Both the position numbers and the translations under genes were made by a program. A stretch of 64,000 bases of DNA from Puccinia triticina (lineage: Eukaryota > Basidiomycota > Pucciniomycetes > Pucciniales > Pucciniaceae), in the NCBI RefSeq assembly GCF_026914185.1, contig NC_070561.1:2170001-2234000 (forward strand), given 5' to 3'. Below the pieces are notes generated by a model, which made no database searches, was not told where the DNA came from, and worked only from the letters and a program-made list of their open reading frames with translations. The stretch's first letter is position 1. Each line of letters begins with the position of its first letter. Below are positions 44,896 to 57,280 of this stretch, piece after piece.

Positions 44896-46948
44896 TCAAA
44901 GGTCAATCTCAACAGTCTCGCCTACATCGACGACGCCGAAGCCGAAGGGATGGTCGAAGGGAGGGACATTGTAGAGGTCTTTAGCCCGGTCGAGTTCGAC
45001 CAAGGCCTCGAGGGACTCGAGGTCGTTGCCGATGAAGCACGAATGGTGGATGCCGATCGAGTGCTTCGAGCGCACATCTTGGTGGATCCGCACCGCATCC
45101 TCCGGACTCGCATGGTGAACCACCAGGAAATTCGGATCCGATATCTGGCATGCAAGAGCGCTTCAGTTTGGTTGCTACAGCACTGTGAATCGGCAAGTGG
45201 TTTACCCGTAGGCCGGCCCATGAAACAAACGACAATGTGCCCCCTCTCCAAATCGGAATCATCGAGAAATCGATCGGGCCGAACCGTTCGCCGATTTCTA
45301 CCAGTCCAGTCCGGAAAAGGCAAGTGAGCTCCAGATGCTCCCTTTTTCCGATGGATGCATAAGATGAGAAGTTGAGCAACCTTTGAAAGCGGGACAGGTC
45401 AGTTCTCGGTCATGTTGGCTTCGGTAGCCGGTGTCTCTATTCGATGTCCATGGGCCAGAAAGCGTTTTCTTGTCAGCAGATGAAAACACGCATCACTAGT
45501 GATAGCAAGGAAAGCAGACCCGTACCCGGCGAAATACACACAGCATTTCCGGCGATCACGGTGATCGCCGAAAGCCTGTTGGTTCGAGGATGTTGATGTT
45601 GTTGATGTGGTGTTGGTGTTGGTGGTGTTGGTGGTGGTGGTGACGGACAAGGGCGGCCGGGGGCCCTGCGTGGGCGAGGAAGAAGGGGGCGGATCCGAGG
45701 GTGGGGGAGGGGAGTCGGGGCCGATCTGCTCGACGATCCATCCGCACCACAGCGAGGTATTCTGATCCAACAGAGAGCGGCCTAATAATACATGTGTAGA
45801 CGTGAGTGAGCTGGGAGCAGGAGATGGATGTGGGGGAGGCATGACGGACCGCTGGAGTGTTGGGCAGGGACACAGGTGAGGCGGATCGAGGCGCTCGCGT
45901 CGTCCGTCGAGCTGCCCGCGCTCGCCCGGTCGACCGGGGTGGCTTGTTGTGAGCTCCGCACCGCCGGGTCCCAGTCTCGTGACTGCCACCAATCCAGCTC
46001 GACGACTTGATCCGATGGCACCGACACACAATCAAACCACGCTTTCAGACCTGAAAATGTGAACATAGTCAGAGACTGGGTCTTTCTTTCTCTCTCTCTC
46101 TCTTGGTGCCTGGTTATGCCTGCTTCACCTAGTGGGACGAAGTACTTCAGGTGTGGTTGTCGTTGGGAGAGTTCTTGGATGGTGTCGTAATCCAAGTGGT
46201 CGTAACTTGATGATGATCAAAGCGCATGTCAGTCAGGGAAGTCTTGTAGAGCGGAGAGAAGAAAGACCGACTGTGAATGGGAGATGAAGCAGATATCGAC
46301 GGTGGGGATTTGCTTGATGTGGCAGGGACTCGGCTTTAGTCTCTTGGGCCCGGTCCATTGGGTAGGTCCTGCCCGGACGGAGAACATCGGGTCAAAGAGG
46401 ATCCTGAACGGCCGGGGTTTCTGCTGGCTGGACGCGGCTCTGGAGAGCATTGGAAACTGGACGAGATAGCCCTGTGTTTGATTAAGGAGCAGGATGGGCA
46501 TGAGCACGGGCAAAAAATGGGGAGGGTTGGGGGGGGGGACACTGACTGCATGGCCGAGCCAGGTGGAGACTAGCGTGTTGGAGGGCGGGGCTGGGTGGGC
46601 ATGGCTGGCGTAGAGCTTGAGGTCGGCGGGCAGGGTGCGGACAGGTTTGAGGTCGGTTGAGGGTTTCTTGGCGAGCTGGAGGGGGATGCCGTTGTTGATG
46701 AGGTGGGCGAGGTGGCTGGCCTGGCTGGAGGAGGCGGATGGCCACGGGTTCCTGAAGCCGCTGCCGCCCGGCAGATGGTGGGTGGGCGGGCTGGCGCCGG
46801 GGGAGAGGGAGGCTGGGGCGGAGTCGGCTGAGGATGCGGCGGAGGGGCAGCGGGGCGTGGGGGTGGCTGGCTCGTGGTGGGGATTAGTGGGGCTGCTGGT
46901 GGAGATAGTCGCTCTGAGTTTGCGGAGTGAGCTCACCGGAGAATTCAT
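44896..46948 (-). CDS. FMP30: NAPE-hydrolysing phospholipase D-like metallo-beta-lactamase protein (510 aa)
   Basis: Zinc-dependent enzyme family that cleaves N-acylphosphatidylethanolamine; the yeast relative Fmp30 is mitochondrial. Eight exons: 46948-46547, 46471-46272, 46205-46129, 46050-45850, 45781-45526, 45436-45381, 45297-45206, 45144-44896, all GT-AG and in phase. Motifs: TWLGHA, FPMLSR, RILFDPMFS, QWTGPKR, metal-binding H199-x-H201-x-D203-H204 (SHSHYDHLDY), KYFVPLG, VELDWW, CVPAQHSSGR, LWCGWIV, FAGDTGY (D380), IGERFGPIDFSMIPIWRGGT, HHASPEDAV. A Pro- then Thr/Asn/Ser-rich low-complexity insert sits between CGWIV and FAGDTGY. The start at 46948 is preferred because a TATA box lies 36-42 nt upstream; an in-frame ATG at 47035 is possible. 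A Ser/Pro-rich N-terminus precedes the domain. Confidence 0.9.
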
Positions 46949-46983
46949 CGTGGGCCTACAGCGCCAGAGGAATGAGAACACCC

Positions 46984-46990
46984 CTTTATA
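46984..46990 (-). promoter_or_regulatory. TATA box of the NAPE-PLD-like gene
   Basis: TATAAAG on the minus strand, 36 nt from the chosen ATG at 46948. It argues for that start over the ATG at 47035, which would lie upstream of the box. Confidence 0.45.
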
Positions 46991-47702
46991 CGGCCACAAC
47001 CATCTGGACACAGTCTGTAACCTCAGCTTGTGCATGTCACAGAGCAAGCCTCGCTGAATCGGATCAGGGAGAGCCCAAAGGGCAGTCGTCGTGTCCGCAG
47101 CCACATTCTCTACTGGATTCCATGAAAAGATACATTTCTAAAGATCAGAAGGTAAAGGGAAAACTCAAGTGAAGACCAGCTTCAGGGAGAAGAGAAGAGC
47201 TAGGAGTAGGATGAAAACTACAAGCATGGATAGCAATGCTTCTATCACAACACACAGGGTGGTGCCTTGGTGACACTGAAACCGTTACATTAGTTCTGTC
47301 CCAACAAGAAACAAAAGCTTTGGAGCAGAGAAGCCTCGTGAGCTGGTCTTCTCTCACAGTTTTTCCTTCTACTTAGGACTAGGAAATCAGAAAAATTCTT
47401 CCTTCCCATTGGCTTCAATAAGCTTTCATCTCTTGGCTCTTGTCAAGCGTAATCTGAATGGCGAGTGAGAGTGGGGAATATGTTATAAGTATTCAAAAAA
47501 ATAGCAAAGAAAAATTGAGGCTGAATGATATCTTCATGAATGGAAGTATGATATGTATCCTGAAGGGCTTTGGGATTCAGCCACAAGTCATTGTAAGTAC
47601 GCGGTTTATTAGACTATGAGGGAAACTCCGAGTACTCTAATGATATTCCGAGTGAGATTATGCGCTTGGTTTTGATGCCTGATACGTCTGAGATGATCTT
47701 TT
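46991..47702. other. Intergenic stretch, no gene recognised
   Basis: The upstream side of the NAPE-PLD-like gene and the 3' flank of PAL. Short frames only. Confidence 0.45.
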
Positions 47703-50700
47703 TCAGAACAATATTTTCATGAACTTGAATAATTCCCCTGAACGGACAGATTCGTAAATCTTGGAAACATCCACTGAGACTGAGTCTGGACAATAACCAA
47801 AAAAACATCAGTTAACATAATCTGTAGCGAAGAGTAATGATGTAACGTCCGGACCAACCTTCGTGTCTTCCCAAGCGGACATCTCCCCTTCTGGGGCCAA
47901 TACCAAGTTCCCTCCTCACAAATCGGTAGAGGTGTTTATTCTTTTTACCCAACCATTCCTCGGCGAGCAAACCTTCGGTATGTTCAAAATACTGATCACG
48001 GGTGCGTTTGTACAGTAGAGTCGACTGCGACGCGGCGAAGGAAGGCCAACTCCGAGCTTCCTCCAAATCGACCGGAAAGTCAAGAAGGATGTGCGAAGTT
48101 TGCTTGAAAGCATTCAAGAACCGAGCGTCAGAGTCAAGAGAAGCAGTAGCTTCCAGTCTCGGAGTCAAGGCACCGATCAACGAATCGGAGGCTTGTGTTG
48201 GTTTAGATTTGAAGTGAGAGTCGAGCAAGGCTGGGAGAAGACCCTCGAGTTCCTTCTTGAACATTTGATCAATGACCCGGAGGTCGATGGCCATACACAC
48301 CACATAGAGATGTGCACTAAAAATCGGTTACATCAGTCTCCAAGTTCACCGCGCAGGCAACTACTTGAACAAAATAGCTGCTTACCTCAACAACATTGAC
48401 AAGACCTCTACGGCTTGGATAGTGTAGCGAGCCGAAACAAGTGCCAAAGAGTTAACCTGGAACATAGCTGGTGATCAGACTCACTGCTAAGAGCCTGCAC
48501 CATAAATACCTGGAAAAGGTTGGACGAACCGATTGGTTGTGCTGCTCAGCGCTCTGAACATGCGTGGAAACAGGCGAGGCTAGGAATCCAAGCTCAGCCG
48601 TGTACGCGGCCATATTGATGTCCAATCCTTTGGTGCTAAAATAATCAATACATAGATAGATTAGCCGGGACTCAACGAACACATCCCGACGAGCCTCTGA
48701 AATCTTACTGGTAATTAGTTGAAGGTTCATCGCCCGCTAGACATGAGGGGAGGCCCTTGCTCATGGTACAGTTCATCAGCTCGATTGCTTGAGCAAAACT
48801 CAACTTCCCAACGGATTCTAAAGAGGATCTTGTCCTCTCCATCGAATTTGTGACGGACATTGCTTGGAAATTGCCACCGTTGAGGATTTTCTTGTTTTTT
48901 ATATCAATCAAAGGGTTGTCTAATAAAATCATAGTCAAAATAATCTTAATAAAGACTGGAGAACACATCACATGTACAGAACATTGTTGGAACTCACCAG
49001 TGGTAGCATTGATTTCACAGCACAGTGTTCTATTGACAGACAGCAATTCTTCAAGTTGAGGACCTAGCCACTTTTCATACGCGAAGATTTGTCTTGTAAA
49101 ATTCAGTCGATTGAACTTGGTACTAATTTCGATGCAAAGAAAACAGTTGACAAACCTGTGGGGCGGTGCGTAACGCATATCTGTCCTGACGCAAAATGCC
49201 TTGGTCTCTTTCTTGGTTGACACTTCTTTCCTCATCCATATGAATAACCAAACGGCTTCCCTCAAACTAGTTCAATTCCATGCGGGTCTTTGCGAATCAG
49301 TAAATTGTTCAGAGATATTCATTTAGTGCTCCACATACCATAGATCTTATGTTTTCGGCCACCTCTACTTGCCCAGGATGTGGTCGGCAAGTCTCGTGGA
49401 TAAACCTATGCACGAGAACGTTTCTTTAAAATTGCGGGGTAATACAATCAAGAGCATAACGCAACTTACGGGTCATAACTTTGAGCTTGGCCCATCATGG
49501 CCTCCACAGTCATTGAAGTCAACCCTTGAGCAAGCATTAGCAGCATATGGGAATCGTGGGCTACTAGACAAGCTGCACTTGCACTGAAAGCAGTTCCATT
49601 GCTTATCGCCAAACTAAATCGCAAGCTGATGTTAGTCTAACCAGAAAATACGGCTCCTTCATCAAAACAATCAAAATACCCTTCTTTGGGACCGAGTACA
49701 ATCGGTTTGATTCCGTGCTTGGCGAGAGCATCGGCAGCTGGGAGTATCTCTGCCTGGCCATCGGCAGAGGACCTATCAATAATCCTGATAGCAGGATGCC
49801 CACAGATCGCAGCAGCCACATAGCTGAGCTGTTGCCAAGTTGGGGTTTTTTTTTTTCAGCCAAAATAATATTAAAACGTCCCACCAAAGCTCACCGGCAT
49901 CAAATCTCCGGAAGCGGAGATGGATCCGCGGAGGGGTACCATTGGAGTCAATTTTTTCTTCAACAGGGTCATCAATGTCTCCAAAACGCTATATCGAAGA
50001 GCAGAATGACCTCTTGAAAACGAAGAGGGTATCAGATTGAAATTTTCTCATTGATAGGTTTATAGCAAGGAAAATTACATACCTGACAAGTGAATTTATC
50101 CGTATGAGAATAGCACCACGAGTCATAGCCTCAGGCATGACATTGTTCATCGGGTCTGAAAGATAAAACCCAGCGGATGAAGGATTCGAGGAAAGGGGAA
50201 GGATACCTGATAATTGGTGCTCGAGAAAGGCCATTTGCAGATCTGCGGTTGAATCGCTACGGGTATCCGCTGACCCCTAAGAAAAAGCATCGCGTATTGG
50301 TTGGCCTTGATTACAGTGGTTCTGTTCTAACAATTCCAGAGAATCATATAGATCTTAAACACGCACTCCAAATCCGCTAAGGCACAATCGTTGAAGGCAT
50401 GCACCACATGAATTCAAAACAAAAGTGAGTTGGACCCCAATTTCTGTAGTTGACTTGCCCAGAAAAAATACTTACGTGGTGACTCCATATATGGCGGTAT
50501 CGAGCTTTGAAGCCAGGAACTCAACGCTTTCCTCTATTCCCCTCAGCAAAGCTGGATCATTACTGATCTTCGCTGGTATGTCGTACCTGGGAAGCATTTG
50601 TTTTAAGAAAAATCTGGATTTGGAGATTTCTAATGGATAAAGGCTTACCTGGATGCACCCACTACTCCGGTGGGAGAAAGGTTATAGCCATCAAGAACAA

Positions 50701-50770
50701 TTTCCTTCTTGTTTGAAATGTGTTCCTCAAGTTCGCTGGAAATGGTGGAACACAAATGAGCATGGGCCAT
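47703..50770 (-). CDS. PAL: Phenylalanine ammonia-lyase (658 aa)
   Basis: Deaminates phenylalanine to cinnamate using the self-formed MIO cofactor. Sixteen exons, all GT-AG and in phase: 50770-50649, 50586-50476, 50376-50367 (10 nt), 50276-50207, 50155-50083, 50012-49895, 49828-49680, 49613-49470, 49405-49339, 49266-49156, 49070-48998, 48919-48709, 48635-48530, 48456-48386, 48316-47859, 47785-47703. Blocks: [27 protein letters not shown] (catalytic loop Tyr74), [32 protein letters not shown] with the MIO triad Ala162-Ser163-Gly164, [90 protein letters not shown]. The GFGGSADTR block and the MIO triad place it in the ammonia-lyase family; PAL is favoured over histidine ammonia-lyase. Somewhat shorter at the N-terminus than typical fungal PAL. 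Confidence 0.95.
50367..50376 (-). other. PAL: 10-nt micro-exon of the PAL gene
   Basis: CGGATTTGGA, preceded by a TTAG acceptor and followed by a GTGCGT donor on the minus strand. It supplies the Gly-Phe-Gly of YGVTTGFGGSADTR. Without it the flanking exons neither keep phase nor restore the motif. Confidence 0.85.
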
Positions 50771-51916
50771 TTTCTCAAGCTTTGGGTTTTGGGAGTGAAA
50801 TTGGAATCTGCACAGAGATGGAACAAAGATGAACTCTGAAAAGGAGCGCTGGAAGAAACCACAGAGGTCGCGGTTTATATGTGGCAACTAGGGCAATGAT
50901 GAAAAAGGAAAATAACAAGGAGGAATCTCGGAACACTCATGACACTTGACATGCAAAAGTGCAATCTTTTGTATATTGCTTGCCAACTCGCAGCACTTGA
51001 CTACATAAACGTTTTTCATGGCGAGTCAATAATGCTAAGCTCCTCATCATGAGGCACCTCACACTTCTTACAGCGGAAAATGCCTATAGATGGTTTCTTT
51101 CCCGAATGGGCCGCTCGAAACACTTGAACAAAAGGCGATGCAATAACCTCAATCTGGTAAGTAGAAGTGATGGTTTCTAAACCTGCGGAGCTCAGCAGCA
51201 GACCAAGCCGGCGGAGATGGACAAAATCATTTCATCGGCGCTCAGATGATCGTTGGATTCTCCTAGGGAGAGTTCGAATGTATTGACTCCCCTCAACCCC
51301 CTGCCTCTGATCCTGGTTTGGATTGAGGATCACCCGTCATCGCCGTCACACATAAAAGCGGCATCAGCCCGCAGACTGTATGGTATTTTAATGCTCTGCA
51401 GTGCTGTGGGCGAGAGTACATATGCTTTATAGCACCGGCGTAGCCGAATTTGATGCAAGTGGTTTTCACAAAGTCTGGTGACGAGTATGATCGCGCAGCA
51501 ACTTGGTGTAAAAATAGCCCCGTTGAAGGCAATTCCCAGCTCAAAAATGGTAAACATTGACTCCTTCGCCACTCGTTTCACATTTCGAAGCATCTTCTCA
51601 AGAAAAAAAAGGATTCTCTTATGCAGCTGCTTCTGCAAAGCTCTTCAAGCTCAAAGGAGCGTTAAGGTACATCCGACAACTAGCATCATCTGGGCCAGGT
51701 GATCTGGACACACAAACCTTGACAATACTGGTTTCCTACCGAGCGCGCTGCCGGCACTCCAAATTTCAACTTCTTCATGTTGTAGGACTTAGCAGGGATT
51801 GTCCATTGATGAAATGATATTCTTCAGACAATCATCGAAGTGTTGGAATTTCCTCCTAACTTACGTAGATCCTGGACCTTGCTACCACCCGAGAATGGAC
51901 GGTAGGCATGGGGTAC
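50771..51916. other. PAL upstream region and unassigned stretch
   Basis: Short overlapping frames at 51290-51830 on both strands, none recognisable. The region must hold the PAL promoter. Confidence 0.4.
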
Positions 51917-54513
51917 TAGGGTTGACAATCGGGCGGGTTCGGGCCGCCCATGGGCTAGCCCCCCTCAGCCCGCAACTTAATTGGACAGACCGGGCCAGGC
52001 CAAAACATCAGATTTTGCTGTCCGACCTAAACCCGTGTCCGCAATGAGACGGACACGGGCTGTCCAGCGGCGCCTTGTCGGGCCAGATGGCCAGCGGGCC
52101 AAAGCGGGTGGCCCGCGGGCAGCCCCCTGGGGGCCCACAGGCCAGCAGCAAGCACTCTCAAAGAAAGGTATTTTCAGAGGAGCCTAGGAGGAGAAATGGT
52201 TTTTTGAAATTCTAACACCACAGATGTTTGCTCAGCACTTGCATGCAAGTGCCTTCACCCCTCTCTTTAGGAACCATTTAAGATCTCTTTCAGAACTTGA
52301 CACCAATTTATGCGTAATTTTGGATAGAATTCATGCTCAAGTGTGTCTGAATTGATGCTGAATCTTGTATGAATTCATGTTGGACATGGTTTCATATCAA
52401 GCTGATATGCACCCCAACTGGACTATTTGAGTAACTGTATCTTTTCCAGAACCTGTGTTCAACTGCATTGCAAAGCAATCTCCATTTCTTGGCAGAAACC
52501 AGATTTTTCTTGATTTAATAATACATTGATCATGTGCTTATTATGCCGTCCACACCGCTCAAAATGTGTTTTCATAGCAGATATACCTTTGTGATGAAAG
52601 TGCACAAATTCAATGAATCTTCTTTCTGTTTTTATCACTCAAGACATTTATAGACTTGTGGAAAAAAATTAACATAGTGGATACTTATATCTTTTGTATT
52701 GATTGATGCTATAAGCATCACATACTTTGAGAAAAAAGGTGATTTCCTTCTGAACTGAGCTAGCTTCACTCACTGGCTATCCCCTTGATGTTTTATTTTT
52801 GCATCAAATGATGAAAAATTGCTTACTGATCAATCTCCATAACCACCTTGTGATCTTGCAGGTGGAAGATAGGCATCTGGGCTGCAAGCATTCTCACATA
52901 TTTCTTTTTAGCAAATTTTATGATTTTTTTCACAAGAGAGTTGGAAGTCTGGGCTAGGTTCATGGGGGCCCCAGATTATCCAGGGTTTCTTAATCACTTC
53001 AGAAAATCCCAACAAAAGAATGTGTGTACATATAGGTGTAAATATATATAACTCTTTTAAATATTTCATCTAATATTCTGGTGTTGCGTGGGCACTCAGC
53101 TCAACATTGCTTGGCTGTGTGGTAATATAGGTGTCACAAAAACATACGGGCGTACAGTTGTGTGACAAATCCTTCAAGGTAGCCTCTCAGAAAATGCACA
53201 CCAAATTCAAACCAGATTAAAATCATGATTTAAGAAAAACTGTCATATTTTTGGCAAGGATAAGATACCTTCTCCATATTATACCTTGGCCCAAGGGGAC
53301 CAAGTTCAAGCAGCATTGATAATTACTCTGTCACCTCACACACCTCCTTTTGAATTCTGTGTGCACTGAAAATTATAAAAAGAATGTTCCAGAGCAACCT
53401 GTAGGATATGAGTTTACACAGAGGTTAAAAATCATCATGGTCAAAAAATTCTTATCTTTGGTCAAAAATATAGATTGAGTACAACTGATCATAAATTTGG
53501 GCTGGGTTTCAACATAGTTATGGTGTACATTATATGGTTACATTACACAAAAAATCTGGCATGATTCCAGGTAACATCAGTATAGATTGTGCATTACATG
53601 ACCTGGTCTTTGAACCAAGATCAGACCAACTTCAAACCAACTTTGAACCAGTAACTAACAAGGATCAGACAAAACCTTGGCATGAATTGTGCAAAGGCAC
53701 TTGTAAACAGGTGCTGAGCAAACATCCGTGGTGTAAGTACATGTATGCCACTAGTTCAACTACAAAAGAAAATTTACAGAAGACAATGGAAAATACAGCA
53801 TGAAGAAAAGAACAGACTGCTTTTTCTTGTCTTGAGCGCATAAGAGTGCTTCTGTAGTTTCTTTGCTCAGGCGGCTTTGGCAGTCGTCCAAGACACGACC
53901 CCCAGTGGAAAAGGCTGATTACAATGCCACAGAGGTCACCGGGGTCATCAAGATTACCTTGGCAAGCTTTGAAAGGGTCCAAAAGCAGGAGGAATTGACC
54001 TTCAACCAGCTGAGGATATCAAAATGTTTGTTGCTGGTTATGCCAACATTCCTCTCCTTAAGGTAGAGCTCTAATTTGGCACCCAGTGCATTGGAATGGC
54101 TTCTGTCTGTGGTGTCATTCATGTCTTGGAGGAAAGAAGCCTCATTGGTTTTTGTTTTTGGGCTCAACAGCGCCTGGACTTGTGGTTTGGATGTGGCAGA
54201 GACCGGAGATTACATTGCAGATAAATTGAGGATAGCCTCCTTGAAGAAATGTGAGATTTTCTCAGAGTTCCTGTGACCAATTCTTGTACATATTCCGGGA
54301 TGGCACACTTATTTTGAGCTTCTGTCCAGACCAGATGAGCAAGGCAAAGCCCACAGGCTGCCCGACGGGCAGCCCGCGCCAACCCACGCCGCTTAGCAAC
54401 TTTAACAGGCCAGGCCAAAGCTCAATATTTTCACAAAATCACTTTCCGCGCCCGGCCCAAACCCGGCCGGGTTTGGGCAGCCTGTTGGAAGCCCAGCCCA
54501 ATTGTGAACCTTA
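51917..54513. mobile_element. hAT-like element (TAGGGTTGACAATC termini), with a nested CACTA-like element
   Basis: Left end TAGGGTTGACAATCGGGCGG; the right end read inward is TAAGGTTCACAATTGGGCTGG. A perfect 8-bp direct repeat TGGGGTAC flanks it (51909-51916, 54514-54521). The GC-rich termini contrast with the AT-rich centre, most of which is the nested element at 52216-53733. No intact transposase frame. Confidence 0.85.
52216..53733. mobile_element. CACTA-like element (CACCAC family), complete, nested
   Basis: Left CACCACAGATGTTTGCTCAG, right CTGAGCAAACATCCGTGGTG, TAA on both sides (52213-52215, 53734-53736). Subterminal palindrome ACTTGCATGCAAGT. 1518 bp, no recognisable transposase. A second copy occupies the left edge of the window. 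Confidence 0.75.
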
Positions 54514-56167
54514 TGGGGTACAAAGAATCTTGTACTGACAGCATTTGATGTCCCGTGGCTTAACAAAAACAATTGAACAGAGATTCCGCAGGCAAGGGTG
54601 AAAGAAAAGGTGACTGGATGCCAAAGATGAGGCGAGAGAAGGGCTGAAGAAGACAAGAGCACAAGATGCTCAGGGACTCAGAACAAAAGATCAGAAGTCT
54701 CCAAAGGAGCAGGTCTGTCTGATATGGGCCTGGAACTGAGTGAGTGTGTATTTCGTGAGGGAACAGAAGAAATACACTGTGACAAGGGGCCTAGAGAGGG
54801 GGCCTAGTTGGCTATGGAACACTCTGGAAACAAAAAGAACAACAACAGAAATAAGCCCTCTTCTGGGCATGGGGCAGAATTCTAACAAAGGGTACACCAT
54901 ATGTGCAATAAAATATTTTGAAAACCAACTATATGGGTTTTGAATTTTCAGGGTCTTGAAAAATTGACTCTCAAAAATTACTTCCTGAGTACCAAAATTT
55001 GATGTCCACCCTGGGTCCACAGGACCCAATATTGGCCCAGGATTTTTTTTTTTTTTTTTTTTTTTCGGAGTCAGAATACAAATTCTGACATATTGTTTGG
55101 GAGTTGGAATTTTGATTTTATGAAAAACCACAAAAGTAAAGAGAAATTCATAACTTCTCACCTGGTGGCCCAAAGTGTACCAAAAATTTGCAGCAGGAAG
55201 AAAAGACTCTGAAGTGCACATATTGAACTGCATGACATTAGTTCCAGGGGTGTGCTACTGTGGGTCAAATTTGTCAGATTTCCTACTAAGGTAGTGCCTC
55301 CAGCGCTAACAGGACCTTAAAATTGGTGAAGGCCCTATTAACAGTGCTGGTTTGGTGTGCTGTGCCTTTTTCAATTCCAAAAGTGGAAACAACAAGCTAT
55401 TGTGATTGGGCAGTTACATATATACATGTGGAATACAACATTTACATACATACACCCTTTGGTCACCACAACAGATTGGACAGAATTATACACAAAGGAC
55501 ATGCAGGGAGATAGGAGGAGGAAGGAAGAAGGATCAGAGATAGGCTTTGACCGCAGAATACAGGACAGAAGGAAGATTCTAGCAAGGTGCAGAGTACAAG
55601 CAATATTATGTGAGGTGGCTTGGCTAACACATGAAATCAGGCAGTGCAATATATACAGGCAGATAAGGTGTAAAATTAGTGCTCCTGAAGCATAAATCCC
55701 TCATATTGGCAGGCAGTGCAATACAGCTGGGTTCACAATATTTTTGGCACCCCATTTTGATCTTTTTGAAGGCAAAGGAGTACTCTTGGAGCTGTAATTT
55801 TTAATTGGAGGTACTCAGGGGGCTGATGTAGAAGAGTAAGTAACAATTCTCATCCAAGTATATTAAAGCATGGCAATCATAAAACAAATCAGGTTTTTCA
55901 CCTGCTTTCTTCTGATCCTTCTCCTCTGAGTCCTTTCCAAACAACCACCACCAACAGGAAGCTAACCCCCATTGTCTCTCAACAAATCCCTCCCACTTCT
56001 GCTAAAAATTTTAATCCCCCAGATCTCATTTCTTGGACCACTGCAAAGGCAGCGCTAAGGCACATTTTCCCTTCCAGTAACTGCTGAAGGCCCAGCACCC
56101 GTTGGAGTTCCACAACAACCAGCCCCATTCATCAACCTGTCACACTCCTCAAGTTGCCTTTCCAGGC

Positions 56168-56275
56168 ATACACATACCCAGCACCAGCCAAGCACATATT
56201 CATTTCCATCCCCCTTATCTACCCAGCACCAGAAAAGCACATGTTCCTTTCTATCCCCCTTATCTCCACTGTATA
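56168..56275 (+). repeat. Two-unit tandem duplication, about 48 bp
   Basis: Two adjacent units of the pattern CCCAGCACCAG..AAGCACAT.TTC..TTC.ATCCCCCTTATCT, with a few differences between them. Confidence 0.6.
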
Positions 56276-56576
56276 TGCATGGGACCAACCCCATTTCTCC
56301 TGTATTTGACATTTCATCCCTTCATTTATACACCCCTTGCAGCTGTATGCAGTCTTCTGACCCCATTTCAGCACTCCTTGCACTAGTATGACATCATCTT
56401 TCATTTCTCACCAAAATATCTTCCTGTATTTAGCATCTTCTGAAACCACTTGTACACAGTCCACCAGCTGAAATCACTCATCCAGGGGCCCTCAGGGGCT
56501 GAAATCATTCACATTTTTCTACATAAGGAGCCATCTCTCCCCCCCCCCCCCCATCTGTCCTATCACCTTATTAAAT

Positions 56577-56694
56577 CTTGCCAAGCTTAGCTTGGTGGGT
56601 CTTGTTAGCTGATAGCCAGAAGGGAAGAGTTTTGCACCTCCATCATTCCTTTCACCATTCAGCAAAAGGGTATCACAGTCCCTTTTGATTCTTA
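56577..56694 (+). repeat. LTR-end-like repeat, copy 3 of 3
   Basis: Starts CTTGCCAAGCTTAGCTTGG; colinear with copies at 1774 and 10244. Preceded by CATAAGGAGCC and poly-C, an arrangement resembling the one near 42425. Confidence 0.45.
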
Positions 56695-57049
56695 AAATGG
56701 AACAGTTTTTGGAGTTTTTTGCTAATGGAATTGGTCACCAAGCCAGATTCCAACCCATTTTGTTCCAAAAACCACAATGAAACCAAAAAGGTTTTCCAAA
56801 CCACCTTGAAAACCTAGTGCACCTGTGGTGTAAGTTTAAAAAAGCCTGCAGCACCACCAAGCTGTAGGTTTGGGAGAGATTGCAGTCCTATAGAGTGTAC
56901 ATATGTCACATTTTTACAGTCCAAGGTGCCCCCGCCGTAGCAGGGTGACTTTGGAAAGTTTGGTTGTGGGATGCGTGCGGTCCCCTGGCACTGCAGGGAG
57001 GGGACTTTTGTTGAGTTGGTGATGTCCCTAGCTGAATTCAATTCATCAA

Positions 57050-57280
57050 CTAAGAGTCCATTCTATATGGTATTGGTGTCTGCTGCTCCCATTCTATCTC
57101 ATCATCAACAATCCATTAATATCTTCAGGCTCAATGCAATTGGTCATGAGGCATGAAAATTAGACAGTTGATCCAGTTTTTGATTTCCAAAAACTTGGAA
57201 GTATAAGAAGACTAACATTTATAACCAATCTTTGAAGCCAATTTGATGAGAGATGATGAGATAATGCCGCTGTGACGGTT
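57050..57280. repeat. Segmental duplication, 3' flank copy 1
   Basis: Words such as CATTCTATATG, GTCTGCTGCTCCC, TCTATCTCATCATCAA and CCAAAAACTTGGAAG occur in the same order at 62715-62945. It lies downstream of the oxidase gene and shows that the duplication reached beyond the coding part. Confidence 0.65.
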
